Part shown: one piece after another, positions 22,071 through 34,254 of the stretch
Layout of the letters: every line of letters begins with the position of its first letter
Numbering within the stretch: position 1 is the first letter of the stretch
Source of the DNA: Euborellia annulipes
Taxonomy: Eukaryota > Arthropoda > Insecta > Dermaptera > Anisolabididae
Reading direction: 5' to 3'
Assembly (NCBI GenBank): GCA_023213315.1
Contig: JAKCPI010025524.1
Coordinates: 21,146-85,145 of the forward strand
DNA length: 64,000 bases
Notes under the pieces: model-generated
Seen by the model: only the letters and a program-made list of their open reading frames with translations
Told to the model about the DNA's origin: nothing
Databases searched by the model: none
Made by a program: the position numbers and the translations under genes

Positions 22071-25000
22071 TTAGTAACAGCACTTGTGAGTTCGATTTGA
22101 GTTAGAAATATTATTCGTAGAATTATCTCCGAGATTAAATGCACCATGATCATGATTTTCACTTGCGTCTTCATTTAATTTATATTTTACAGCTGTGTCT
22201 ATCATATATTTGAACGCCTCATCTGAAAAAAAAGAGAATAATAATTAAATAGAATTGTTTTTTTATTTATTTTTGCGAATCTTTTTTTACCTATATTCAA
22301 TCCTTCTTTTGCTGAAGTTGGAAACCAGGCTGTGATATTTAATAAATTGCATAACTTTACAATCTGGGCCTCATTTAAATCGCCGAGGCTCCCTTTAGCG
22401 TCCCATTTATTCGCAAGCAGGATCACAGGAATCGGAGTGCCATTGCTTAGAGTTACTTTTTCCCGTAAATCAACCAGCCACTTTGAAAAAAAAAAAGAAA
22501 AAAAAAGTTGATTAGAAAGCAAAGGTAACGAAAAACTCAGAGCCGGTATTCAGTGGCGTCATTTCAACTTTTTCTTGGGGGGGGGGGCAAACATTTTTTT
22601 TTTCTTAAAATTTACTTACAAATGGGTACTCAAATTTGGTCAAAACATATTTAATTTAATTAATTGTTTAATTTTGTCAGTTTGTATACTCGTAGATGTA
22701 TTTTGGAGTATTTTATTTAGAATAATATAAAATTTCCCCCTGCTCCCCCCCCCCCCCCAAATGACGCCACTGCCGGTGTTAAATTAGTGCGAGGCCTGTA
22801 GCTTAGTAATAAAACGTCTGTCGTCTCAAGTTTGTGAAGATAAAAGCACTTGTTGTAATAGTTAATTCAGGAAAATAGGCAGCAGTGGCGTAGCGAACTT
22901 AACTCGCGCCCGGGGCATAATAATTTTTTAGCGCCCCCCCCCCATTCGGAAACCATATAATATTATATGTAAAATATACTCGCAAATTAATAAATAAATA
23001 AAGTAAAATAAATAAAGTCATAGGCTCAAGTTAAGCTTTAAATTTAAGACAAAATTATCCAGCAATTTTTTGTTTTACGGACTATTTGGCGCCCCTTTGG
23101 GAGTAGCGCCCGGGGCATGATGACACCCCTTGCCCCCCCTCCCCTTCGCTACGCCACTGATAGGCAGTGAAACCTCCGTTGATAAGCCTTTTTGCGAATA
23201 AAGATATTTGTAGAGAATAAGATCTGACCTTAAAAATGAATTCGTTGACAACAAAGGTGTCTTTTATATGCTCAGGTGTGAGTGATTTTATTTATTAAGA
23301 ATCACTAATATTGTATATTTGCTTGTTTATCAAAGATTAGCAGCAATAGTAAAAAAATCAATCAATATCTATTTATACCTTTTTTATCGAATCAAAAGTG
23401 CCGACACGGGTAATATCAAAAACTATTGCTGCTGCAACCCTGAAAACAAAAATTTCATTATTTTCAAAAAAACGACAACTTTTTGAAAATTATTCAAATT
23501 TAATAATAATAATTTCTATAATTAGAGAGCTCCAAGTTCGCTCCTCTCACTGGCCTTGAACACGAGGAAAAATCTGTCGGAACAATTAATAAATTGAATC
23601 GTATGATTTTCATTTAGAGTTAGAAGTTAAATTTTAATACAGAAAATTTTTTACTTAAAAAATTCATTTAAATAAATATTTAACAATGAAACTTTATCAA
23701 GTGTTATAGGCCTACTTCAATTTGGAAAGCTTTTAATAATTCAACCCTTGATAGTAAGAAATAGTAAATTAAGACCTTCACCCTTCTTATCATCAATAGA
23801 ATAAGAAAAATAAAATTATCCCGGGGTAACATCAAAGTTTTTAAAGAGTTAATTAGGTATTGTTAACAAACTTACGCATATTTATAATAAATTCTTGTTG
23901 AATGTCCAAATCGTTCGTGGCCAGCTATATCCCTGAAAAATAAATAAACAATAATAATACAATATAAAAAAATCCCTCAGAGCGATTTTCAAGAAAAATA
24001 AATAAAATATGAAAGTCTAAGTTCGAAATGTATAAAACTTAACCCGATACATTTCAAGGTGAATAGAGAGTTTCTCTTAAAACTCTCTGGCTTAAATAAG
24101 AATGCCTGGACCCCCAATATGTATATTAATCAATAAGAGATATCGTAAATGTTTTATATGACCTGAGTTGTCGAAAAGACAGTGTGAATGTGGGTGTGAG
24201 TGTGAGTGTGAATGAGAAAAAAGTGGGAGTGTTTTTCTTGTAGGTGGTCCACATATTACGTAACGCCTTTTTTTTGACGATTTTCTAGTCTCCCCCCTCT
24301 GAATAAAATTTCTTATACAAAATTTATTTCATAGGTTGAAGAGAATTTGCTAGCCCTCGGGGCTTGGTGTAGAGGTTAGCGTGCTAACCTCGTATACCAA
24401 ACGTCGCGGGTTCGGACCCCAGGCAGTCCGATGATTTTATTTAAGCCAATTGGATACCAAATGGCTTAAATAAGAATGCCTGGACCCCATATATGTATAT
24501 TTATCAATAACGGATATCGTAAAAAGTCTTATATGGCCTGAGTTGCCGAAAAGACAGTGTGAGTGTGTTAATGAGAGAATTTGCTGTTGATGTTATGGAA
24601 AGGAAAAGAGCAAGTACAGGTGCAAAATTTATATCAATTTACCTTTTTTTTTAGTAAATTTTCCCTCGTGACACAAATATCACTCCATTTTTCCCTGTTG
24701 TGAAAATCATTCGACCCTTTTTTTTTTTTCAAAAAATTTTATAAATTCAACTTTGATTTGCCCTTGAAATTGTGCTTGGTGTAGGGTTTAGCGTGCTACC
24801 AAGGGTCGTGGGTTCGAATCCCAGGCAGTTGGATGAATTTTATCCAGAGGGTGCAATTTTGCCCAATCTTAATCACAAACATATCATCGCAAACTTGCTA
24901 GCTTAAACGATATATTCACTGGCTAATATACAGTCTATTTGAGCATCGATTGAAAAAATTCCATCCTTTTCAAACAAGGCTCTACCTAGTTAGAAATTTT

Positions 25001-28000
25001 TTGGATACCTAATGGCTTGAATAAGAATGCCTGGACCCCAAATAGATATATTAATTAATTAACGGTTAAAAGTCTGATATGCCCTGATTTGCCGAGAAGC
25101 CTGTGTGAATGAGTGTGTGAGTGTGAATGAGAAAAAGGTGGGAGTGTTAAAAAAAAAATGAATAGATTTTTGTCACTCAGCAGCTCTAAAGAAAAATATA
25201 AATTTTTTATGTTTTAAAAACATAAATCATTAGGATTTCTCCTTCCCTTTGTTTATTTACTGATTATATTTGAAAACTTTTATTGCTTGAGCAAACAGAA
25301 TGTGTATCTATTCATTTAAAGAGTATTTAGTCCTTACCAGAGTTGGATGGTGACTTTTGTATTCTCGTCATACATCATTGATTTAATACTAAAATCGGCT
25401 CCGATGGTCACCTTATAGGTCGTCGAGAAGTTACCTGAAAAAAAAAAAGAATTTTAGAAAAAACTATTGATATAAATTATAATTGTGAGAGTTTTAATAA
25501 TGAGACAATGTAGTAATGAAAAAAATTATGCCTAAGTACATTTTTGGTTAATAATCCTTAGTAATTTATAGAAAAGAGGAGAGAGAGAGCAAAATTTTCC
25601 TAATGCAAATGAGGATTTTTTGATTTCACCTTTTTTGCTTCTGAATTGTTGAAAGAAATTTTTTTCATTTCCTATCTCTTTGAAAGACCCCGAAGAATCA
25701 GCGTGTGGAACGTTTTTTCTGGTAACTATCCGTATTATTAATTTAAAATAAATATAAATTAAATCCTAGTGGTCTCTGCAACTAAAAGGGCAATTAAAAA
25801 ATGGCGAAGGTCTGCCGCATGCGGGCCTGAGCCAATTGAGGGAACCGAAGGCGGACGACGCGGTTAGTTTTTAATAATTCTTGAATTTTTACATTTTTTT
25901 TAAATTTTTTATATTAATTCTTAATTCTCAAAATATATAAGCATTTTTTTAAATAAATCTTTTGTCTTTAAGAGGGCCGGGTTCCTCGGGGCTCAGGTGA
26001 AAACAAACAAAATTTAGATTAAAAAAAGATTTAATGAAAATTTGTATTTTAGAGGAGGGCCCGAGCCTCTCGGGGCTGAGGTATATCCGATATTTAAAAA
26101 AAATATATATATTTTGTGTATGGGAGGGGGGATTTTAAAAATGAGTTCCCCATTAGACTTTTCGTATAATTATTTTTGGGGTCCAAACAATTGATCTATT
26201 AATATAATTACTTGCAATTATTGTAAAAATAAGTATTATTGGATCGTTTGACGTTATCGACAAAAATTTTTTCTCGTTCCAATTAAAAATTTTTTTTTTT
26301 GCAAAAAAAGTCCCTTCGAGATTTGGGCTATTTTAGGGCTCCACTTTTCTTGAACTGTGCTGGAAAATTTTCGAGAGAGTTCAAAATCAAAATATTTTTA
26401 CGGCCATACCAATATTAATAAACGGAAGAAATTCAAAATAAGTAGCCTATTATTAATATTACAATAGTCTCACGAGTTTTTAGCGCCTGGCGTATATGCA
26501 ACCCCCGGAGCGCGAGGAAGACGAATTATCTTCTATATTTTATTAATAAATTTTTTCATTAACCATTGTTCTAAATGATTACATAAAAACCAATATTTTC
26601 CATATTAGATAAATATTTTTTTATAATAAAAAAAGAGAGATATATTTGATCTATTTTATAGTTATCTTTTTTATAGAGATAAGATAATTAATTTGATAAA
26701 ATCCTTTCATATCAAGTGTCAAAAGCATTGTTTGTAACGTCCATCACTTGCCTTCTGAATATCGCCGAACGATCGCAGTTTTACCTGAAAAGAAAAAAAA
26801 TAATACAGTAGAAAAATAATCCGAAATATTTTTTTTTAGCTAGAAAAAGTATTAAAAAAATATCAATAACATAAATAAGTTATGAATAAAGAAATAAATC
26901 TTGTTAATTGTATTTTATCACGATTTCCTTACATAAATCACATGTCGCTTGAATGACGTCACTAAGAGATAATGAAGAGTAGAATTTGTCAATATTATTT
27001 TTGGGCAAATTTGAAATTTAAAGACAAAGTTCGAAGGTGATAAAGTGTAAGAGAACCTCGAATAAATTTAGATAATTGGTTGATATACTTTTAACAAAAT
27101 CCTGGAACCGCCAATGATTGTATTTATAATTTATAGATATAATTATTCTCATTAAGCTGACAAACTTGACACCTTAATAACGACTCTGAAAATGGAATAT
27201 AACAGAACCGAAACGTCAGAGAGAATAAAATAAACAAATTTTTTATTTATATTCTTTTTGGTTATAGAGATTTTAAAAAAATCTTTTTCGTCATCTATGG
27301 CCATTTAGACCCCGTGTCTATTTATTTAAATTGATTGGTAACCAATTCAATTTAAATAAATTTTTGTCGTATGGGACCCCGCGACCCTTGGTTAAAATGC
27401 TAACCATTACATCAGGCCCAGGGGCATATAGGCTTTAAACTATACATAATATTTTAATTACGATACAAATGATTTATTTTGCTTTTAATTTGAATAAAAT
27501 ACGAAAAAATTAATTAGATGAATGTAGGACAAAGTACTGTAGGGTAAAGTCCTAATGGACGAAACATTGTCTGGGACCAAATAAAGTTTGTTTTAAAAAA
27601 CTTTTTGACTTTTAATTGAACCTCTTGGTCGGAATTCTATTGAAAAAATTAATTTCTCATCTTTAAATTCTTCTAAAAGAATACCTAGTTAGAAAAGAAG
27701 ATATAGAGTAGCCTAGACAAATATTTTTCAATCTCAGTTGATATGCTCTCAGTAGAGGTGGAGGAAATTCAAAAATTAAGAAAAAAAATACTATTGATAT
27801 TGGTCAAATGCTTTTAGATAGAGGCGAATGAGGTAGAAAATATTGAATCCAGAATAAAAGAAAGATATATTTCGTTAATTCAAATAGAAAAAAAAACCTC
27901 TTTAGAAATTTAGGTCTCCAAAAAAGGAAGAGCAGAGAAAAATGGAGAAAGAAAAAAAAATCTTTTCAAAATATCAGAGGTCCGGTCATAAAAAGTTCCA

Positions 28001-31000
28001 AAGGAGATCGATCCCCTTTTGAATCGGAATTAACATGCAAATCCCCGTAGGGATTTAACATTTGCTCTATGGAAGAAAGAGCCGGAAAATGAATTTGAAA
28101 AATCTGAACTACTACATTAGTAAAGTGTGCTTCAAACAATTTTCACGAAAAATTTTACTGATGTACTTTTTAAAGAGCAGGTAAAAAATAATTGATTTAT
28201 GAATTTTAATCAATTTCTGTGGAGCGAATTTTAAGAAAATCGAAAAAATCTTAACTTATAGAAGGGCATTGGCCCCCTGCCCCCTCTGCTGGCTACGCCC
28301 ATGTCACCACCCATTGATATTTCAAACAAAATTCTATCAGTCGTCAATTAGTCTACTATTTTGATAAGAAATGCTAAAAATAAAAAGAATTTCAAGAAGA
28401 ATTTTTATCAAGATTAGAATTCCTTTTTGATATCGTCATTTAAATAAAGGCCCATTAAGATTTAAATGAAAATTGTTCTTTTGAATCATTTAATATTTTT
28501 TTACTTTCTCTTACCTCTATATATGTTAATATATAGAGAGAAAAAGTATTGGATTTATGTCAAAAACAAAATATAAATATTATCCCATGTTTATAAATTT
28601 TACATCTTGAATTCAAATATACTGTACTGTCGGAAACTAAATATATCTCGACACAAAAAAATCTGGTGTGACAAACACAGAACACAACTTTCGATTACCG
28701 TAAATAAGAGAAAGTTGTGTGCTGTGCGAGGTGTCACACCAGATTTTTAAAATTATATTCGCATCTCCTTTCATAATACCTATGCGGAATATTTAATCCT
28801 GTGGATTTAATATTTTCCTCTTACATAACTGAGCAACAAATCAAATAAATTATTATTATAAAAAACATTTTCAATTAGATCATTTAATTTTTTAATAGAA
28901 AACGAATCTATTTTTTAGAATTTAATAAAAGAGAATGGTATAGTTCAAAACATAATAGTTATCAATCAATGCTATCTATTCTTTTTGAATCAAATAGATA
29001 GAAATTACAGTGGAAACGCCGAAGAACCGAGATAAAACACATTCCCAAAAAAAATAAATGATGGACAGTATCAAATTTTTCTTTTTTAAAAATATCTGGA
29101 AGACCTTTGGAGGTGGTCCACATATTACGTAACGCCTTTTTTGACGATTTTCTAGTCCCCCCCCCATGTCACAAATATTATGTCACAACAGAACTACCCC
29201 TTCGCTCTGAATAAAATTTCTTATACAAAATTATTAGTAAATTTTCCCTCGTGATACAATTAAATATAAATAAATAAAATCATTCGACCTTTTTTTTTTT
29301 TTTTTCAAAAAATTTTATAAATTGGTTTAGAGTGCTAACCTTCTATACCGAGGGTCGTGGGTTCGAATCCCAGGCAGTCAGATGAATTTTATTTAAGCTA
29401 AACAGTAGGGTATCCAGATGGGAGCGAAGGGGGGCGCTAGCCCCCCCCCCCCGCCCCATGCGCAAAAAGCTTTTGGCGCCCCTCGTGCATCCGGCTTTCC
29501 GACTTTTTCCCAAAATCTCCAGCTTTTTTTTTTTGAAATTTCATAATAAATTTATTTTATATCACAAATCTGGAGAAAAACCAGATTCGAATACTAAAAA
29601 AAAAGGTAACGAAAAATGGCGCCCCATTTGATCTTCGCCCCCTCCGCCCTCAAAGGCTAGTTACGCCGCTGGTACCAAATGGCTTGAATAAGAATGCCTG
29701 GACCCCAAATAGATATATAAATTAATTAACGGTTAAAAGTCTTATATGGCCTGAGTTGCCGAAAAGACTGGGCGAATGTGTGTGTGAGTGTGGGTGTGAA
29801 TGATAAAAAAGTGTGAGTGTTAAAAAAAAACAACTTTGAATTGTTATGTCACATTTAGAGAAACCCCAGGGTCCTCCGTGTAACATTTATTAACGTTTTA
29901 TCCAGGCCTCTCCTCCATAACGCGTTACGTAAAATGTGGACGATCCCTTGGTTTCAATTTATTTATTATCCGAATCTCCCCATCTCTCATTCCATCCTTC
30001 ACCTATATCGAGATAAAGAAAAAAGACTAACAACTAATCAATTCCAAAGCAATCTTCAAATAAATTCGAATTTTGTAAAAAAGCAGAGGGGACTGCACAG
30101 CTAGTAATTAATAAAGTATATTTTATGTTAGAGAATCCAAACAGTCATTGAGCTATACAAACAAAGTAGCTATGAAAAAAATTAATCCAACAGATGATAT
30201 CTTTTTTAGACAAGATAAATAAATCATTTTCTATAAACAAACGCACAAATTTTATGTTAATAATTTCTAATCAAATTATAAATAAATAAATATATAAATG
30301 AAAATATATGACTCAAGTGAATGAAAAAACTTGTTTGTTAAGACAAAAACAATTTTTTAATAAAAACAACAAACTGGAGTTTTTTTTTTCCTCGTTTAAA
30401 TTCCAAGCAAATTTTTGTTGGATCTTGAGAAAAATATCAAATCAATCATTTTTATTTCCATCCCTGGGGGGGGGGGAGGCATGGGACCAGCCATCCTCAA
30501 GGGGGGGCCTGGAAGCAGAGGCGTACCGAGGCAGTTGGAGGCCTGGGGCGGCACTAGAAGAGAGTGCCCTATATTGAATTTTTTTTTTTTTTTTTTTTTT
30601 TGGGGGGGGGTAAAAATTTTCCCTGATCTCAAAGATTTTCCCGTCCGAAAAAATATTTTACCTTTTTTTTAGAGACACTAAATTTTTAATTTTTGCCGTC
30701 CGAGGAACATTTTCTCTTGCGCCGAACCAAAACCCACACAGCACGGAATATTGCAATAGCCTTGCTCAATGTTGACAATATTGCGGCAACATTCAGATGC
30801 AATATGTTTTTGCAGCTCAAATCAGCAATATTGCTAGTTTGGAATATTGCCGCTGCAATGTTGCCAAGATTCGCAATGTTTCTGCAACATTGCTGCAATA
30901 TTTTGTGCTGTGTGGGAATTTTTTCATTTTTTCACGCCCCTAGATCCGGCCCTGCCGCAAGGGCCCCGGGGCCTCTCAAAGGGAATTTTCATTTTATTTA

Positions 31001-33498
31001 TTTATTTATTTTTTTTGTAAATATATGGGGCCTATGCCGGCTCGGGGCCTGGGGCGGACCACCCCCCTCGGTACGCCACTGCCTGGTAGGCCCCATATTG
31101 ACTCAATTTTTCTCGGGTCGGGAAGCCTTCTGGGGGGGGGGCCTAGTTACGCCCATGCTTATAATACAATATATTTCCTCTCGTTCAATCATTTTTCTAA
31201 TGATTTAAATAAGAAATTTTTGTCTTTCGTCATCTGAAAGAGCCGAATTTACATATATAATATTTATAGAAGGGTCTCTTTAGTGATCAAAGAGGAGACT
31301 TTCAATCTGTCAAGTCTATGGGCATCTAAACAAAAAACTTTTTTATTCTTTAAATATCTAGAGCAGTGACAGCATCTCGCGGCTGATGGATCAAATGGGG
31401 GAGGCTCTAGAAAGTCTTTTAAGTATAAGGGCCACATACAAATAATTAATTTGACTGGATACCATATTAAAAAATTATTTAATTTTGTTAAGGAAAACAG
31501 TCAAAAAATCTGGTGTGATTGGTCGCACAGCACAAGATTATTTGTCAACATATAACAGGGTGGCTACAGAGAAACGATTTGAAATTTCCCTGATAATTCG
31601 AGGTTTTTCAGAGAAATTTTTCTATTTTTCCATGATTTTTATTCGTGTAATTAAGATATTATAAGTTTTGATTAAAGTTGTCTTTTTTGAACTTTTTCTC
31701 AACAAATTGAGCAGCCAAAAACTTTACTTGTATCTTTTAAGCATTAACAAATTTATTTTTTCAATTAATGATTGAATAATGAACCTTCTTTTACTATATG
31801 ATGAGTACAAAAAATAAATCAGAAATTCTTTTCGGAGAGTGGAGGGGGGTTAGGAACTTATTAAGTGCCATTCTCACTAAATAAATTCGATGGCCCAACT
31901 CGCCAGAACATATGAAACATAAATTTACATAGGCTACATGTTGCCCTATTGACCAACTCCGAGACTTTAACAATTTTGAAGGACTTAAGATGGGTAAATA
32001 AAATTCACCCGAAACGTCTCGTTGAATTGTAATAAATCGGAGGCTTATATTTTTGGCTGCACCTGCTTCTCCTCCTGTCTATAGAAAAACAGCCACTGAC
32101 AATTGATTTATTTTTTAGATATCAGTTGGAAAGGCCCCCTCCTCCCCTCCCCTGGTTTTCTATATCTCCCGTGGATAGGGTTTTGATATATTACATTTTT
32201 CCAGGCGAAATTTTGTAAATAGAATTAATTAAAATCACAAAAAAAGTATTAACTGTCAAAGTAAAAATAACGTTTATCTTATCTATTAAGATTTCTTTGA
32301 TAGAAATCAGCTGAAAATCATTAATTAAATAAATTCCTTTTCAATAAATTATTTTTCTAAAAAACATTCCAGATCATAAGAGATGCGAACAGCATTTCAG
32401 GTTTTGTTTAGTGAGAGGGGGGGGGGGAACAAATTATCTTTCTTTAAATGACGTCCCTGTTGAATAAAAAAATAAATATTAGATAAATATGAACTTTTTT
32501 AATACCGGTAAAGTTATTCCCATGATTTATTAAACGGTGGCAAAAATGGCTGGTGGCCTAATGCCAACATTGTTTTTTTTTTAAATAATTCCCATGATTT
32601 TGAGTTGGCATATAATATAGGTATAATTAAAAGAAGACAGGGAGCATCCACGTACGGAGAGCCCCTGAGCGATTTTTCTTTAATCTAAAGTCAAGTAGGT
32701 ATTAGTGATAATCAATTTAATGCTAAACGATAACTGTTTCCGTCTACATTAACTGTTAATTAGTAGTCAAGTAAATTTCATTCAAAATTCCTTATGATCC
32801 AAAGGACAAGAACTAATTTTAGAGTTGGGTGTCCCCTCATCAAATAATTAAACATTTGAGCGTATTTTGAGTAATGTTCCTAAGAATATTCCAATTTTTC
32901 AAATTCTAAATAAAATTAAAGGAAGGCGAGCAGGAGCAGCCAAAATTAAAATCCGATTATTCACAATCCAGCGAGACGTTTCGGGATCTTTATTCTCCCA
33001 TCAGCAGTCTTTTAAATTGTATTTGTCTCGGAGTATTCAAATACATAATAATGTATATATATTAATGTATTGTGCCCTTTTGAATCCTTTATTTAAAATA
33101 ACATCCACTGATTATCTTGAGGGTTAATTAATAATATTACCAAAAATCTTATTATAATAAGTATTTTTGAAATTTTTGCTGAGGAGCATTTCTGAATTTA
33201 GAAAGAAATTCAAAAATTGAACTTAATTACTTTGACTTCTGAACGGCCCATGCAAAAATAAAAGTTGAAAAAAAAACATTTCAATTAGGAAAGGAGAGAG
33301 TGAATGCGTAATAGATTAGAAGGTTATATCAGTTACATTAAATGAATATGAGTTGTGAATAAGAAAATTTTTTTTTTTTTTACCGACGCCATAATCTCCA
33401 ATAATGAGGAATTTGAAGAGGAAATCGCGACCAGATGGTGTTCTTGGTGGTGAGAGCCTATGTGTTGTTGACGACGAGGACGAAGACGAAGACGTCAT
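22071..33498 (-). CDS. Rab32: Rab32/Rab38/lightoid-type small GTPase, 7 exons
   Basis: Rab GTPase of the Rab32/38 group, which directs traffic to lysosome-related organelles. Exons (minus strand): 33384-33498, 26752-26784, 25338-25434, 23876-23932, 23379-23439, 22291-22480, 22071-22222. All phases fit and the product is 234 aa (human Rab32 is 225). After a Ser-rich start come the P-loop GDYGVGKT (34-41, split by intron 1), switch I with TIGADF, switch II WDIAGHERFG (82-91; the IAG is typical of Rab32/38), ANKWD (144-148), TSAK (176-179) and a C-terminal CCY for geranylgeranylation. The usual catalytic Gln is His87. Intron 2 uses a GC donor (AAG|GCAAGT). Intron 1 is 6.6 kb. The first in-frame ATG after an upstream TAA is used. 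Confidence 0.93.
22551..22772. mobile_element. hAT-type MITE in Rab32 intron 5
   Basis: Ends CAGTGGCGTCATTT and AAATGACGCCACTG are a perfect inverted pair. The flanks CCGGTATT and CCGGTGTT are an 8-bp duplication with one mismatch. G and C homopolymers lie just inside the ends. Confidence 0.8.
22883..23159. mobile_element. hAT-type MITE with perfect 8-bp duplication
   Basis: Ends CAGTGGCGTAGCGAA and TTCGCTACGCCACTG are inverted. The target duplication ATAGGCAG is perfect at 22875-22882 and 23160-23167. It lies in Rab32 intron 5. The element has GCGCCCGGGGCAT blocks near both ends and AT-rich noncoding middle sequence. Confidence 0.88.
24085..24240 (+). repeat. SINE family S1, 3' fragment
   Basis: It has GGCTTAAATAAGAATGCCTG, the AATATGTATATTAAT block, GTCGAAAAGACAGTGTG and a TG-rich tail with GAATGAGAAAAAAG. 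It is headless and lies in Rab32 intron 3. Confidence 0.75.
24241..24352 (+). repeat. Fragment of GTCCACATATTACGTAACG element
   Basis: The first about 90 bp (GGTGGTCCACATATTACG ... AAATTTCTTATACAAAATT) match the start of the longer element at 29112. It is interrupted here by the SINE that follows. Confidence 0.55.
24353..24580 (+). repeat. SINE family S1, near-complete copy
   Basis: The tRNA-like head GGCTTGGTGTAGAGGTTAGC and B box GGGTTCGGACCCC are followed by the family body (CCAAATGGCTTAAATAAG) and the GCCGAAAAGACAGTGTG tail. This is the best reference copy for the family in the window. Pol III transcription is inferred from the A and B boxes. Confidence 0.85.
24770..25160 (+). repeat. 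SINE family S1 long variant
   Basis: It has a tRNA-like head with B box GGGTTCGAATCCC, then about 160 bp not present in the short copies (starting GGGTGCAATTTTGCCC), then the standard body, TG-rich tail and a poly-A end. The extra block is the same as the fragment at 2556-2700, indicating two SINE subtypes or a composite. Confidence 0.75.
25780..26540. repeat. Dispersed repeat D2, inverted copy, and GC-rich pieces
   Basis: At about 25970-26140 GGGCCGGGTTCCTCGGGGC, CCCGAGCCTCTCGGGGC, GGTATATCCGATAT and TTTTGTGTATGG are the reverse complement of the block at 16800-17010. Other GC-rich patches at about 25800-25870 and 26480-26520 look like repeat remnants. Within Rab32 intron 2. Confidence 0.5.
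28499..28745 (+). repeat. Interspersed repeat M1, internally deleted copy
   Basis: The M1 head (TTTACTTTCTCTTACCTC ... GTATTGGATTTATGTC) is joined directly to its 3' terminal part: the TCCCATGTTTATAAA block and the inverted terminal hairpin AATCTGGTGTGACAA ... TGTCACACCAGATTTT. The middle roughly 450 bp are absent, a typical nonautonomous derivative. Confidence 0.75.
29112..29951. mobile_element. Element with GTCCACATATTACGTAACG ends, SINE inserted
   Basis: The left end GTCCACATATTACGTAACGC pairs with GCGTTACGTAAAATGTGGAC at the right. It carries an S1 SINE (about 29325-29850) that is itself split by a GC-rich insert at about 29405-29665, giving three nested events. It is noncoding. Confidence 0.65.
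30478..31160. mobile_element. Nested MITE cluster
   Basis: A MITE at 30526-31081 has ends CAGAGGCGTACCGAGG and CCTCGGTACGCCACTG, with flanks CCTGGAAG and CCTGGTAG (8-bp duplication, one mismatch). It sits inside an outer pair of CATGGG/CCCATG ends. Inside it is another element at 30733-30915. Several overlapping frames here are GC-skewed artefacts. Confidence 0.7.
30733..30915. repeat. Short element packed with GCAA(T/C)ATTGC palindromes
   Basis: Ends CCCACACAGCAC and GTGCTGTGTGGG are inverted. Between them the 10-mers GCAATATTGC and GCAACATTGC and close variants occur repeatedly, so almost every part of the element can form alternative hairpins. It is noncoding despite open frames on both strands. 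Confidence 0.7.
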
Positions 33499-33720
33499 AG
33501 TGAATGGAGGCTTCGTTGAGGCAGCTGCTGTTGCTGCGTCGCTGGCCGCAGCCTCAGCCAGACTGAAAGTTGCTGCGCTACTCCTCCCCCGTCCCCCTTA
33601 TGGATCTGACACCGTCATCGGCATCACATCGTCACCGAATTCGTCATTATTGAAATCGTCATCGACAACGCTCTCTCGTGACTTGCGAACTCGTGATCTT
33701 TAGGGGTCGAGTCACGTTTC
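33499..33720 (-). promoter_or_regulatory. GC-rich 5' region of the Rab32-like gene
   Basis: Directly upstream of the Rab32 start codon the composition shifts to GC-rich, unlike the AT-rich background. A TAA in the Rab32 frame at about 33600 precedes the first ATG at 33498, which fixes the start. The region is probably the 5' UTR and core promoter. No TATA box is obvious. An overlapping plus-strand frame (33404-33703) is an antisense artefact. Confidence 0.5.
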
Positions 33721-33988
33721 AATAAAATAATTGGGTCAATTTTATTCACATATGAGATAATCCGAGAGAAAGTGATTTTTTCAAGATTAGAAATAAATAG
33801 ACATCCAGTAATTTTATTCAGCTTCTCAAAACATCAGTGACTGCAGGCACGTAGCCACAAGTAGTTTCAAAATCCATTCAAATCCTTTCCGTTATGGACT
33901 TCGATTTATATCTTATTCTTATTCTCTTGATATGAAACCGGTATAAGAAAAGTGTAGAAAATTGTCTGATTTTTGGATATACTGTGTG

Positions 33989-34254
33989 CATGGGCGTATC
34001 CAGTTCAAAACGGAAGGGGAGGGTGAGGCAACTTTTTGAATTCAACCTCTATCATGGGGCAGGGGCATGGGTGGAACTAGGGGGGTGCCCGCCCCCCAGA
34101 AGGCTCGTGCCTCCCCCCAGAAAGCTCCCCGACCCAAGAAAAATTGGAAAAATATGGGGTATTTCAGGCCCCCCGGAGGATAAGCCGGTCCCATGGCCCC
34201 CTAGAGAATTTGGCTGGGGGAGGGGCCCAGCCAAATTCTCTAGTTACGCCCATG
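33989..34254. mobile_element. MITE-like element with CATGGGCGTA ends
   Basis: CATGGGCGTATCCAGTT and CTCTAGTTACGCCCATG are imperfect inverted ends around C- and G-rich filler. It includes a hairpin AGAGAATTTGGCTGGG ... CCCAGCCAAATTCTCT near the right end. No target duplication was found. Confidence 0.5.

Larger units (their letters stand above)
26785..33383. other. Rab32 intron 1, 6.6 kb, repeat-filled
   Basis: The intron holds a CTGAAAA...GAAACGTC motif (27186-27217), M1-family fragments (27990-28260 and 28499-28745), the 29112-29951 element with a SINE inside, a composite of nested MITEs at 30478-31160, a CAGGGTGGCTACAG hAT-like end at 31557, and GAAACGTC motifs at 31984-32018 (plus) and 32975-33004 (minus). 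No coding exon is recognised. The ORFs at 30308-31237 and 32867-33127 fall in repeats. Confidence 0.6.

Noticed and set aside
30308..31237. Overlapping plus and minus frames up to 171 codons
   Set aside because: They cross several nested MITEs and have no domain; both strands are equally open because of palindromic composition.
22071..33498. Rab32-like locus as a pseudogene because of the missing Gln
   Set aside because: All seven exons, splice sites (one GC-AG), G motifs and the C-terminal Cys pair are intact over 234 codons.
33404..33703. 99-codon plus-strand frame
   Set aside because: It is antisense to the first exon of the Rab32-like gene; its Asp/Glu run mirrors the Ser codons.
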